DNA from: Planctomycetota bacterium | Lineage (GTDB): Bacteria; Planctomycetota; UBA11346 | Length of the DNA: 33,536 nt | Assembly: GCA_028280785.1 (NCBI GenBank) | Contig: JANQLF010000114.1 | Span: 1-33,536 of the forward strand | Reading direction: 5' to 3' | Part shown: one piece after another, positions 25,566-33,536 of the stretch | Position numbering within the stretch: position 1 is the stretch's first letter | Layout: each line of letters begins with the position of its first letter | Program-made: the position numbers and the translations under genes | The notes under the pieces: model-generated | The model's input: the letters and a program-made list of their open reading frames with translations, nothing else | Databases searched by the model: none | What the model was told of the DNA's origin: nothing

Positions 25566-26710
25566 TGACTGCATTAGCTGAAATCAACCAGCAGGCCGAT
25601 CAAGCACTAACAACAGCACCAACACCGACAGTAAAGCTGGAAGACTGGCGCTATGTTAATTTTAAAACAATCAGCGAATCCATTAATCCTGGCTCAGCTG
25701 GCAATAATGATCAAGTTCCTGAATTCTTAAACCATTTACCAAGTTTAGTGATTGATAACGGTCACGTCACTAAAAATGCACTTGAAGCACACTGCAGTCT
25801 CAGCGATACAGCATCGAATACAAATTGGTATGCTGATCTCCAAGCAAGCAATACGCCTGATGCCCTACGCTGCATTAATAGCGCTTCACAACATATCAAC
25901 ATTGCACTCAAAGGCATAGGCCAACAAGCAAGTGTAATCGTTTTACGCAGCAGCGGCGGTCAGTATGGATTAAATATTAACATCCATGCTCCGAAGGGCA
26001 GTGTCGGTGATTTAATTATTGTTCACGACCATGCTGAAAATTCTTCTGCGCATATCGCCATTCACGTTCAGGCTGAACAAGATGCGGTCGTTCGCATTGA
26101 TGAAATTGAATTACAAATCAATGACGCACGTTTATTCCTGTTTAAATACGCGGACCTCTTTAAAGCAGCACAAGTCAGCTGGCAACATATGGGCTTCGCC
26201 CTCGGCATTAATCGGCAGTATTGGCAAGCACAAATTCATGATGTTGAAGGCAATTGCCAACTCGGCAGCGCTTGTCTCACCAATGGTACACATCAAGCGC
26301 ATCATATTATTAACATGCGCCACCTCAGCCCCAAGACCTACAGCACCCAATTATTTAAATCGATCGCCTTAGACGAAACACGTTACAGTTTTAACGGTCT
26401 TACTCACATGGCCGATGATGCTGATGAAAGTTCAGCAAATCAACAAAATGCCAATTTGCAATTATCAACAAAAGCACGCGTTCATTCACGGCCGCAATTA
26501 GACATTCACACTGATGATGTCATCGCTACACACGGTTCCGCAACCGGTCAAGCTGACCCTGCAGAATTATATTATTTACGCACGCGTGGATTAAATAAAC
26601 AAGAGGCTGAAGAGTTGATTATCAGCGGGTTTCTACAAGAGGTCACCGGGAATTTTCACTCACCATTGTGCAAGCAATGGGCAGCAAATAAAATATCTGA
26701 AATTTTATAG
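25565..26710 (+). CDS. sufD: Fe-S cluster assembly protein SufD
   Basis: A 381-residue SufD, paralogue of SufB and part of the SufBC2D complex. The N-terminus EDWRYVNFKTI is the usual SufD pattern. The C-terminal half has the beta-helix ending in VIATHGSATGQADPAELYYLRTRGLNKQEAEELIISGF, which includes the conserved His of the SufB-SufD interface. The ATG at 25565 overlaps the sufC stop as TAATG. An earlier in-frame TTG at 25550 is inside sufC and is not used. It is the last gene of the operon; its stop is one base from the convergent AAA ATPase stop. Confidence 0.96.
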   Translation: MTALAEINQQADQALTTAPTPTVKLEDWRYVNFKTISESINPGSAGNNDQVPEFLNHLPSLVIDNGHVTKNALEAHCSLSDTASNTNWYADLQASNTPDALRCINSASQHINIALKGIGQQASVIVLRSSGGQYGLNINIHAPKGSVGDLIIVHDHAENSSAHIAIHVQAEQDAVVRIDEIELQINDARLFLFKYADLFKAAQVSWQHMGFALGINRQYWQAQIHDVEGNCQLGSACLTNGTHQAHHIINMRHLSPKTYSTQLFKSIALDETRYSFNGLTHMADDADESSANQQNANLQLSTKARVHSRPQLDIHTDDVIATHGSATGQADPAELYYLRTRGLNKQEAEELIISGFLQEVTGNFHSPLCKQWAANKISEIL

Positions 26711-26711
26711 A

Positions 26712-28475
26712 CTAGTTCTCGCCCAACTGCTCGAGTTGTTTTAATTCCTGCTGCCATTCGGCGCGCAGATCTTCGTTCACATCATCAAACGGTAATAATG
26801 AACGACGTGTGCAATTGACCAGTGCTTGCAAGGTTTGGTAACGACGAGTCTGCGCAATAGCCGCAGGTAATAAATCCTGTACTAGTGATCGAATTGCTTC
26901 TGCACTCGCATCTGGCAAAGCCGCGATCTCTCGACGCAATGAGGCATATCCAGCCGCGCTCCAATCAGCAGTCATGTCGCGCATATCACTTACTAATTGT
27001 TGATCATCTTTTAAATCTCTGAGAACCCATTTTATAAATGCATCACGATCTTCAGTTTCCGGATCCAACACAGGTATAATTAAATCGCCAACACGTCCTG
27101 GACGACGCAAGTCTGGCGACAAGCGATGAATGCGCGCCGTCATTAATAACCAAAAAGTTTTGCCTAATAATTGCGGGTCAGACATCATTCCTTGAATTTT
27201 ACCGGTTAAGCGTTTTTCGGTATCATGGGTACTGCTATCTAAGCCACCAAATTGTGTATCCGCTTCATCAACAATAATAACGACACGACCGAGACTCACC
27301 AAAATTCGTCGTAAACGTTCCAATATGACATCAGTCTGACCGAACCATTGTGAGCGGATATTACCGAGTTCCAAAACTGGCAATCCCAATTCACCCGCGA
27401 GTGCCTCAAATATAAAAGTTTTACCAGCACCGATGGGACCGGAAACAGCACAACCCGACAAAGCGCCACCACCACCGCCTTGAATGCGAGGCATCAATGT
27501 ATCGCGCAAAAAAGATAAAAGGCGTTTATTACCAATAACATCACTTAATTGTTGTTGCGGGCGTTTGAATCGCACAACATCCTCACCAAGCTGCCCTTGA
27601 ATATGTTGCTCAACGCGCTTGACAACTGCATCTGCATTTGGTCCTGCACCTTCATGTTCAGCGGCGACACAGAGTTGTCGTAAAGACTGTAAATTTAAAC
27701 CAGCTGTAGCAGCAGCAATGTGATCAAGCTCTTCATCATCTGGCAACCATGATTTATTATCACGAACTTGAAATTTTAAATATGCTAATCGATCTGACGC
27801 GTTTGGCTCTTCAATCGGCAGTGGCATTACCTGTGGCAATCGACTTAAACGACTATTCAGTGCATGGCCAGATTCGCTCAGCATCACCACCACATCTTTA
27901 CCGGCGGCAAATGCAGGATCGGCAAACCAATCGTGGCATATATGTAAGCGCTGGCGATCAGCATCGCTCATACCGTTAACCGGTGCTTCAGGGACAATTA
28001 AATCCGCTGCTTCAATTATCAAAACTAAATCAGCGTTGAGTAATTCGCGTGAACACACACATAACTGACGCATTAATTCCAAGGCGACTGTTGGACGACC
28101 AACAGCTGCAAGCAATTGATCATCAAAGCTGTTAGCCTGGTTGGCAATCTGATCACGTGCAACACCACTCGATGACAGTCTCGCCAATGCTAAATCACCG
28201 GAATCAAGTCCATGTCGCCACTTGAGCCAAGCATCTTTTAATAGTTGTCTGTCACTCGAACGGTGAATACGCAACGGACCATTAATTTCGTAGGTTACGA
28301 CAATACGATTTGGCACCTGCCAGTGAGCAACTAATACATCTGGTAAGGTTTGGTAGACACCTTCTGCATTGACAAATAAGTCATGAACGTTGCCCGCCAT
28401 AACCAAGACACGGGCTTCACCACTATTACAGAGGCGACCTGCCTCAGATAAAAACGGGGCTACTGCATTGCTCAT
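26712..28475 (-). CDS. Tandem AAA ATPase with Vps4/katanin-like pore loop, partner of PspA
   Basis: A 587-residue cytoplasmic ATPase. The C-terminal module is active: Walker A GPIGAGKT at 346-353, Walker B VVIIVDEAD at 398-406, sensor-1 region FWLLMTAR, and arginine fingers in DLRRPGRVG (455-463). The pore-loop stretch SQWFGQTD at 375-382 matches the SKWxGESE pattern of classical AAA proteins such as Vps4 and katanin. The N-terminal half (about 1-300) looks like a second AAA module without a Walker A: residues 23-33 read VLVMAGNVHDL, and a Walker B-like LVLIIEAADLI sits at 150-160. It is probably an inactive, structural ring element. The gene lies 13 bases after pspA on the same strand, which suggests it acts on PspA polymers (inference). 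No ribosome binding site precedes the ATG. Confidence 0.85.
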   Translation of the reverse strand: MSNAVAPFLSEAGRLCNSGEARVLVMAGNVHDLFVNAEGVYQTLPDVLVAHWQVPNRIVVTYEINGPLRIHRSSDRQLLKDAWLKWRHGLDSGDLALARLSSSGVARDQIANQANSFDDQLLAAVGRPTVALELMRQLCVCSRELLNADLVLIIEAADLIVPEAPVNGMSDADRQRLHICHDWFADPAFAAGKDVVVMLSESGHALNSRLSRLPQVMPLPIEEPNASDRLAYLKFQVRDNKSWLPDDEELDHIAAATAGLNLQSLRQLCVAAEHEGAGPNADAVVKRVEQHIQGQLGEDVVRFKRPQQQLSDVIGNKRLLSFLRDTLMPRIQGGGGGALSGCAVSGPIGAGKTFIFEALAGELGLPVLELGNIRSQWFGQTDVILERLRRILVSLGRVVIIVDEADTQFGGLDSSTHDTEKRLTGKIQGMMSDPQLLGKTFWLLMTARIHRLSPDLRRPGRVGDLIIPVLDPETEDRDAFIKWVLRDLKDDQQLVSDMRDMTADWSAAGYASLRREIAALPDASAEAIRSLVQDLLPAAIAQTRRYQTLQALVNCTRRSLLPFDDVNEDLRAEWQQELKQLEQLGEN

Positions 28476-28488
28476 AAGAATTCAGTGC

Positions 28489-29334
28489 TTATTCAGGAAG
28501 CTTGCCGTCACGTTGTGCTGGCGCAGCGTCGCCCTGCTCAGCTTCTGGCGCGGGCGCATCTGCTTGAGCAGCCAAACCAATCAACTTATCAAACTCGCTT
28601 TGGCCTGCCGTCTTCTTGGCGTACTCTAAGAACTCAGCTTCACGAGCTTTGGCATCAGTACCTGAGAGCTCTTTTGATACGCGCGCTTCAGCACGCAGCT
28701 CTTGGCGAACCTGACGCAGTTCAGCTAATTTGTCATCAGTGCTGCCATCGGTGGTCAGTCCAGCCAAGGCGTCGTTGAGTTCTTTTTCTTGCTTAGCAGA
28801 GATAACTTCTGCCACTGCCTCAGAACGCTCGCCTTTAATCTTCTCGATTTCGGCAACCAACTCTTTGAGTTGAATGCGATGTTCATTGATCCGCTTACCA
28901 TAGCCCTCCACATCATTTTCGAGCTCTTGCAAACGTGCTTCACGTTCCTTTAAGGTTGCAGAAAAATCATTATAGGCTGCCAAACATTGCTGGTAATCGT
29001 CATTGGAATGAATGGAGTCCATATCGGCACCACTTTGCTGCAGGGCAGCAACCGTGCTTTGGGCCTTGGCAAGGGCACCTGCTCGGAGATCTTCTAAGCG
29101 CTTGGCTTCTTCAACCAAATCTTTGGCTTTCGTGGTCTTTTGCTCTTGCTGAGCTATCAAACCGGCAACGGCTTCTTTATACTGTTGAATGCGCTCAGTT
29201 TTTTCACGCAGGACTTCATCGTATTTGGATCGGATCGCATGTGGATCCGTATCCATACCGCGCCGCGAGGCATCTACACGCCCTGACATAACATGACCGA
29301 GTGAACGAAACCAGCGAGCAATAGCACGAAACAT
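28489..29334 (-). CDS. pspA: PspA/IM30-family membrane-remodelling protein
   Basis: A 281-residue, highly helical protein of the PspA/Vipp1 family, which belongs to the ESCRT-III superfamily and polymerises on the inner membrane. The N-terminal amphipathic helix (MFRAIARWFRSLGHVMSG) is the membrane-binding element. Residues ~27-210 form long charged coiled-coil helices in heptads. The C-terminal tail (about 245-281) is Ala/Pro/Glu-rich, disordered and longer than in E. coli PspA (222 residues). The ATG at 29334 has AAGGAG 5 bases upstream. It precedes the AAA ATPase in a probable two-gene unit and is divergent from the YqiJ-like/flotillin genes. No pspF, pspB or pspC is visible. Confidence 0.85.
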   Translation of the reverse strand: MFRAIARWFRSLGHVMSGRVDASRRGMDTDPHAIRSKYDEVLREKTERIQQYKEAVAGLIAQQEQKTTKAKDLVEEAKRLEDLRAGALAKAQSTVAALQQSGADMDSIHSNDDYQQCLAAYNDFSATLKEREARLQELENDVEGYGKRINEHRIQLKELVAEIEKIKGERSEAVAEVISAKQEKELNDALAGLTTDGSTDDKLAELRQVRQELRAEARVSKELSGTDAKAREAEFLEYAKKTAGQSEFDKLIGLAAQADAPAPEAEQGDAAPAQRDGKLPE

Positions 29335-29474
29335 GAAAACTCCTTCTATAAGGGTAGGCCCAGCCTAAAGCCCATCGGGCTCCGGCTCAAGCTCTATGTA
29401 TGACCATACTAACAACGAACCCGAGCACCACTGCGGAACACTACCAGTAAGTGACGCAGAAATGCACCCTGCAA

Positions 29475-29503
29475 TTGATAACATCACATAGACATTCAAT
29501 TAT
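29475..29503 (+). promoter_or_regulatory. Probable sigma-70 promoter for the YqiJ-like/flotillin operon
   Basis: TTGATA at 29475-29480 (5 of 6 with TTGACA) and AATTAT at 29498-29503 (4 of 6 with TATAAT) are spaced exactly 17 bases. Initiation would fall near 29510, about 15 bases before the ATG at 29525, with the GAGGG ribosome binding site in between. It is a reasonable but unproven match. Two short hairpins, at 29355-29367 and 29369-29381, lie in the 5' UTR of pspA on the other strand. Confidence 0.45.
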
Positions 29504-29524
29504 TACAACTATTCTAGAGGGCCC

Positions 29525-30322
29525 ATGGATACCCTAATCGAATTACTACAAAGCTTTCCTACTGCCATTTGGTCAGTCCCCCTAGGCGTATCTATTTTCT
29601 TTTGGATCCTCACCATCCTCGGTGCCTTCGATATCGAGATGTTCGATATCGACACCGATGCAAGCCCCGATCTCGAACACGACATTGATATTGGACATGA
29701 TCATGGTGTACACCATGGCTTCTTCCATGGCCTGAGCGAATCATTGGCCATTGGTACCGTACCTACAACGATTGTTTTAAGCTCCATCTCAAGCTTCGGC
29801 TGGATATCTAGCGTCATTAGTGAATTAACGTTCGCTGGTTTTGCGCGTGAATTAATAAGCCCCATTCTTTATGGCATCCTGGCCTTTGTCGCCACTTTTC
29901 TGTTTGCCGTATGGATTACCACTTTGGTCGTCAGACCACTCAAACCAATTTTTCACACCCACACCGAACATGGGCATCATTATTTAGTCGGCCAACTTGC
30001 TAAGATTACTTCAAGTAAAGTTACCGATAATTTTGGCCTCGCTGCTATTGATGGCAAAGATTTGATTCTCAATGTTATCTGCAAAGATCAAAACGCATTA
30101 ACCGAAGGCGATGAAGTCTCGATCGTCTCTTATAACGAAGAAAAAAATCATTATATTGTAGCACCATTACACGAACAAAAAAGTATTGCATCAAACGAAG
30201 CGCATACTGCAGCAAGTAACGCGCATTTGCCCGGCAGCCAATCGGAAAACCGCACACCTGCTGAATTATCTCACCATGATACTCCCAATGAAACACCCAA
30301 ACACACATCAGAACTGGAATAA
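29525..30322 (+). CDS. YqiJ-like inner-membrane protein with an OB-fold domain
   Basis: A 265-residue membrane protein. TM1 is at ~13-33, and an acidic, His/Asp-rich loop (HDIDIGHDHGVHHGFFHG) occupies ~50-70, suggesting possible metal binding. TM2 (~78-100) and TM3 (~110-138) follow. A soluble domain at ~150-217 has the beta-rich layout of the OB-fold in YqiJ (VGQLAKITSSKV...GLAAIDGKDLILNVICKD...EGDEVSIVSY). In E. coli, yqiJ precedes the flotillin yqiK, and the same order is seen here. The 40-residue tail is disordered and Thr/His-rich. GAGGG precedes the ATG. The protein probably acts with the flotillin at the membrane. Confidence 0.82.
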   Translation: MDTLIELLQSFPTAIWSVPLGVSIFFWILTILGAFDIEMFDIDTDASPDLEHDIDIGHDHGVHHGFFHGLSESLAIGTVPTTIVLSSISSFGWISSVISELTFAGFARELISPILYGILAFVATFLFAVWITTLVVRPLKPIFHTHTEHGHHYLVGQLAKITSSKVTDNFGLAAIDGKDLILNVICKDQNALTEGDEVSIVSYNEEKNHYIVAPLHEQKSIASNEAHTAASNAHLPGSQSENRTPAELSHHDTPNETPKHTSELE

Positions 30323-30350
30323 ATTCGAGTAGTCGAAAGGACCACACAAT

Positions 30351-32375
30351 ATGGATATCTTCATTATCGCCGTCATTATCGGCGTCTTAATTGGACTCAT
30401 GCTGGCAATCATTGCCTTTGTCAAAGCCTTTTACCGCAAGGTTGACCAAGGTCGCGCATTAATTGTCAACACCATGAAAGCAGTCCCTAAAGTTACCTTT
30501 ACAGGTTGCACGGTTATACCGGTTATCCATCGCGCCGAAGTCATGGATATATCGGTAAAAACTATTGATGTTGACCGACGCGCTAAAGACGGGCTTATCT
30601 GTCAGGATAATATACGTGCTGACATCACCGTGGCCTTCTTCGTCCGTGTTAACAAAACCGCCGAGGACGTTCTCACTGTCGCCTCTGCCGTGGGTGTAGA
30701 ACGTGCATCGGATATTCGTACGCTCGAAGCTTTATTCCAAGCGAAATTCTCTGAAGCCTTAAAAACAGTTGGTAAACAGATGGACTTCATTTCGCTGTAT
30801 AATGAACGACAAAACTTTAAAGAAGCGATTATCGAAGTTATCGGCAAAGACTTAAACGGTTACATGCTCGAAGACGTTGCGATTGACTACTTAGAGCAAA
30901 CACCGCTCGAAAGTTTAGATCCAAATAATATTTTGGACGCACAGGGTCGTAAGAAAATTATCGACTTAACTTCTGAAGAGCAAGTAAAAGCCAACCTTAT
31001 TCAACGTGACGCACAAAAAACTATTAAAAAGCAAGACGTTGAAGCACGCGAAGCAATTCTCGCACTCGAGCGACAAGAAGAAGAAGCTGTTGCAGTTCAA
31101 AACCGTGATGTCTCTATTGTCCAAGCACGCGAAAAAGCTGAAATTGAAAAAGTACAGTTTGAAGAACACCGTCGTTCCGAAGAAGCTAAAATTCAAGCCG
31201 ATCAAGAACTTGGCATTGCCCGCGAAAATGCTCAACGCGAAATTGAAGTCGCCGAGCAAAATCGCTTGCGTGCGATTGCTGTAGAAGAAGAACGAGTTAC
31301 CAAAGAGCGTGATCTTGAAGTCATCAACCGCCAACGCGCTACTGAATTAAGCGAAATCGAAAAAGAAAAGGCACTCGAGGTAGAGAAAAAAGCTATCGCC
31401 GATGTTATTCGCGAACGTGTTGCCGTTGAAAAGAATGTGGCACAAGAAGAAGAACGCATCAAAGACTTACGCGCAACCATGGAAGCAGAACGTCTCAAAG
31501 TTGTTGCTTTAACCAAGGCTGAAGAAGAAGCCGAGCAAGCGAAAATTAAAGAAGTCAAAGCTGCTGAAGCTGCTGAAACCGCCGCTGGTCATAATGCACG
31601 CGAGAAATTGGTATTAGCAGAAGCCGAACAAGCTGCTGCAGAGAAAGAAGCTCTCGCTGATATTCGTCGCGCTGAAGGTGTACAAGCACGTGAAGCTGCT
31701 GCTGGACTTGCTAAAGCCAAGGTCAAAGAAGCCGATGCTATCGCCAACGAAAAACAAGGCTTGGCAGAAGTGCACGTACAAGAAGCAGAAGTCAAAGTTA
31801 TCGCCGAACGCGGCCAAGCAGAAGCAACCGCTATCGAAGCGAAGATGGGTGCCGAAGCATCCGGTATCGCCGAGAAGGCCGAGTCGATGAAGAAACTCAA
31901 CGACAACACTCGCGAACACGAAGAATTCCGTCTCGAACTCGAGAAAGAACTCGAAATCGCCAAAGCAGAAATTGCGGCGAGAATCGATATCGCCGAACGC
32001 AATGCAGACATTCTTGGTCAATCGCTTGCTAACGCTCGCTTCGACATTGTCGGCGGTGACGGTGAGTTCTTCGACCGCTTTGTTAAGGCTGTTTCGGTTG
32101 GTAAGAGCATCGACGGTGCTCTGGATCGCTCGACGGCACTCCAAACCGCAACGCGCGAATATTTGGAAGAAGGCCGCAGTCTACCAGACGATCTCAGAGA
32201 AGTGTTGTCCAACAGCAAACTCGGCACTGACGATCTGAAAAACTTAGCTGCAACCAGTCTCCTGGCTAAATTAGCTAAGGGTAAAGATCCCAAAGAAATA
32301 GCCGGCTTAGTTGAAAAAGCCAAAGAACTTGGCTTTGGTGACGAAATCGCTGGTTGGTTAAGTAATAATAAATAA
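30351..32375 (+). CDS. Flotillin-family (SPFH) membrane protein
   Basis: A 674-residue flotillin of the YqiK type. One membrane segment at residues ~2-25 (FIIAVIIGVLIGLMLAIIAFV) is followed by a positive stop and the SPFH domain at ~30-215 (ALIVNTMKAVPKVTFTG... ISVKTIDVDRRAKDGL). A very long Ala/Glu/Lys-rich coiled coil spans ~225-560, and an oligomerisation tail follows, giving a length in the upper range for flotillins. These proteins form membrane scaffolds that organise lipid domains. A purine-rich AAAGGA box precedes the ATG. It follows the YqiJ-like gene by 28 bases and is upstream of the DNA-repair-ATPase-like gene. Confidence 0.92.
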   Translation: MDIFIIAVIIGVLIGLMLAIIAFVKAFYRKVDQGRALIVNTMKAVPKVTFTGCTVIPVIHRAEVMDISVKTIDVDRRAKDGLICQDNIRADITVAFFVRVNKTAEDVLTVASAVGVERASDIRTLEALFQAKFSEALKTVGKQMDFISLYNERQNFKEAIIEVIGKDLNGYMLEDVAIDYLEQTPLESLDPNNILDAQGRKKIIDLTSEEQVKANLIQRDAQKTIKKQDVEAREAILALERQEEEAVAVQNRDVSIVQAREKAEIEKVQFEEHRRSEEAKIQADQELGIARENAQREIEVAEQNRLRAIAVEEERVTKERDLEVINRQRATELSEIEKEKALEVEKKAIADVIRERVAVEKNVAQEEERIKDLRATMEAERLKVVALTKAEEEAEQAKIKEVKAAEAAETAAGHNAREKLVLAEAEQAAAEKEALADIRRAEGVQAREAAAGLAKAKVKEADAIANEKQGLAEVHVQEAEVKVIAERGQAEATAIEAKMGAEASGIAEKAESMKKLNDNTREHEEFRLELEKELEIAKAEIAARIDIAERNADILGQSLANARFDIVGGDGEFFDRFVKAVSVGKSIDGALDRSTALQTATREYLEEGRSLPDDLREVLSNSKLGTDDLKNLAATSLLAKLAKGKDPKEIAGLVEKAKELGFGDEIAGWLSNNK

Positions 32376-32386
32376 GGCTTAGGTAT

Positions 32387-32419
32387 AGTGGGTCTTTAGT
32401 CCAAAACTAAGGACCCACT
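32387..32419 (+). terminator. Strong hairpin between flotillin and DNA repair ATPase-like gene
   Basis: AGTGGGTC at 32387-32394 pairs with GACCCACT at 32412-32419, extended inward by TTAG/CTAA beyond a T-G wobble. The stem totals about 13 bp with a 7-base loop. The tail is pyrimidine-rich (CCCTCTTCCCTT) but lacks a T-run, so it looks like a partial terminator or an attenuator that lowers expression of the next gene, not a full stop. Confidence 0.5.
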
Positions 32420-32468
32420 CCCTCTTCCCTTAATGACTTTAACGAAATTGAAAAACTGAACTATACAT

Positions 32469-33536
32469 ATGTCCGAACCTGAAATCGAAAACGAAGTTCA
32501 AAGCCCAGATATAGAAACATCAACCTATGATGTGATCCGCAAGCGCTTAATGGATCAGGGCAAAGAATTACAACAAGCCGTTGATAAATTAAATGGTAAA
32601 CGGCAAGAGATTTTTGGCGGCGTTAGCACAGAATTAATTGCCACTGAGCGTGCCCGCACTGAACACAATTGTATTCCACGCGACATAGTCGCCATCAGCG
32701 AAGATAAATTATTACTAGGTTATCAAGTCTTCATGGGACTTAAATCTGAAACCAGTGTTTCAGATATTTTTGCCAAATTGCATTATGACGGCGAACAACT
32801 CGAAAACGCTGACTTTGATTTACTCAACGACGCGAATTTCCAAAAAGATTTCAAGGAACTGCTCCAGTACTATAAAGATGCGCGCCTCCTCCAGCTGCGT
32901 CGTACTGATACCCATATTTTAATGGTTTTCCAAATTGGTGAACGCGCCAATGACATCAAAGTTTTGCGCTGGGGTATTTCCAATAAAGGCATCGGCTATA
33001 TAGATAATCGCGGTGAACGTGACCACACCTTCCCCCCGGTCCATGACTTTGAATGGGTACGCACCACGCGTGAGGATCACCTGCTCGGTACCCATCCGCA
33101 TATTAATGTAGCTGATACGATTTTTGTCGAATGTATTGGTGGCGATCTCACTATTAAAGTAGAAGATAATACCGAAGAAGGCACCGGCATTTACGCAGAA
33201 GAAGTAGAAGAGCCAAATCAAGGTCTTGATGATGCTGAAATTCTTTATGCAGACCTTGAATCAATGATTGTCCTCAAAGTTCGTCCCTATAAAGAAAATG
33301 TTTATCGCTATATTGTTTACAACAAACAATTACGTAGTGCCACCCGCATCGATTCTATTGGTTACAGCTGCCAACAATTACCAGAAGGGCACGGTCTTAT
33401 TTTTCCCAATGGTTACTACCTCAGCGACGGCAGTCACAAGGTCTTCCCAATTGAAGTCGATGACATGGAATTCATTCGTCAGATTCGTGCCCCTAACGGC
33501 GAAGACAGCGCATTTGTTTACCATCATCGCAATAAC
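32469..33536 (+). CDS. N-terminal part of a large DNA repair ATPase-like protein (3' end outside window)
   Basis: The frame is open from the ATG at 32469 to the window edge (356 codons, no stop). The start MSEPEIENEVQSPDIE is acidic, followed by a coiled-coil-like stretch (DQGKELQQAVDKLNGKRQEIF). Then come beta-rich repeats typical of the N-terminal half of the proteins annotated 'DNA repair ATPase', such as CIPRDIVAISEDKLLLGYQVFMGLK, WGISNKGIGYIDNRGERDHTFPP and FEWVRTTREDHLLG. In related genomes this gene follows a YqiJ-like protein and a flotillin, and its AAA domain is at the far C-terminus, outside this window. The name is inherited, and the actual role is not established. No clear ribosome binding site precedes the ATG. 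Confidence 0.78.
   Translation, partial: MSEPEIENEVQSPDIETSTYDVIRKRLMDQGKELQQAVDKLNGKRQEIFGGVSTELIATERARTEHNCIPRDIVAISEDKLLLGYQVFMGLKSETSVSDIFAKLHYDGEQLENADFDLLNDANFQKDFKELLQYYKDARLLQLRRTDTHILMVFQIGERANDIKVLRWGISNKGIGYIDNRGERDHTFPPVHDFEWVRTTREDHLLGTHPHINVADTIFVECIGGDLTIKVEDNTEEGTGIYAEEVEEPNQGLDDAEILYADLESMIVLKVRPYKENVYRYIVYNKQLRSATRIDSIGYSCQQLPEGHGLIFPNGYYLSDGSHKVFPIEVDDMEFIRQIRAPNGEDSAFVYHHRNN

Noticed and set aside
29335-29524. A sigma-54 promoter for pspA, as in E. coli
   Set aside because: No TGGCAC-N5-TTGC-type site is visible on the minus strand, and no PspF gene is present.
31589-32144. Long minus-strand open frames opposite the flotillin
   Set aside because: They result from the Ala/Glu/Lys-biased codons of the flotillin coiled coil; the translations are low-complexity and lack start signals.
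32435-32467. TTAACG and TATACA with 17-base spacing before the DNA repair ATPase-like gene
   Set aside because: The -10 would end at 32467 and place the transcript start after the ATG at 32469, so it could not drive that start codon.
1-33536. Mobile elements, CRISPR arrays, tRNA or rRNA genes
   Set aside because: No transposase, integrase, regular short repeats, target-site duplications or cloverleaf sequences were seen; composition looks uniform.

Overview
The window looks like a chromosomal stretch from a free-living, Gram-negative-type heterotroph, most likely of the Planctomycetota-Verrucomicrobiota-Lentisphaerota (PVC) group. The pointers are a secreted DUF1570-like metallopeptidase, a giant PQQ-propeller/PDZ protein, a sulfatase beside an AraC regulator, several Gfo/Idh/MocA oxidoreductases, and a PspA / AAA / flotillin cluster. 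The phylum call is inference. Base composition looks moderate (mid-40s % GC by eye, not counted) and even. I see no tRNA, rRNA, insertion sequence, integrase, phage gene or CRISPR array. Gene ends are packed tightly, and four gene pairs share the same 8-base start/stop overlap.

Region 1 (1-3.1 kb, minus strand): a 3'-truncated secreted zinc metallopeptidase, a small lipoprotein and a TIGR01777-type SDR epimerase. Region 2 (3.1-14.8 kb) reads as a carbon-acquisition and catabolism neighbourhood. It holds two Gfo/Idh/MocA dehydrogenases, a complete three-gene TRAP transporter (dctP-dctQ-dctM), an AraC regulator divergent from a cytoplasmic-looking sulfatase, an MFS transporter fused to HEAT repeats and translationally coupled to a PHP-family hydrolase, and a beta-phosphoglucomutase-like HAD phosphatase. 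Region 3 (14.8-22.5 kb) holds two small unrecognised proteins, one membrane-anchored and one with a zinc ribbon, then the 1367-residue PQQ/PDZ protein. A possible small RNA with a perfect -10 box follows, then a zinc-ribbon membrane protein and a phosphoglucomutase/phosphomannomutase.

Region 4 (22.6-26.7 kb, plus strand) is a SUF iron-sulfur assembly operon, sufB-sufC-sufD. It is led by a NifU-like protein in which every expected cluster-binding cysteine appears to be replaced. No cysteine desulfurase or SufE is present. Region 5 (26.7-33.5 kb) has two divergent arms. On the minus strand is pspA (ESCRT-III superfamily) followed by a AAA ATPase with a Vps4/katanin-like pore loop. On the plus strand are a YqiJ-like OB-fold membrane protein, a flotillin, and the start of a large protein resembling the 'DNA repair ATPase' that accompanies flotillins. 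Together they look like a membrane-maintenance and remodelling module, and they are the best candidate here for a poorly described system.

Starts were re-chosen wherever the longest frame began at a TTG or GTG but an internal ATG had a better ribosome binding site, coupling overlap or domain fit. All functions come from motif reading; no database search was run.
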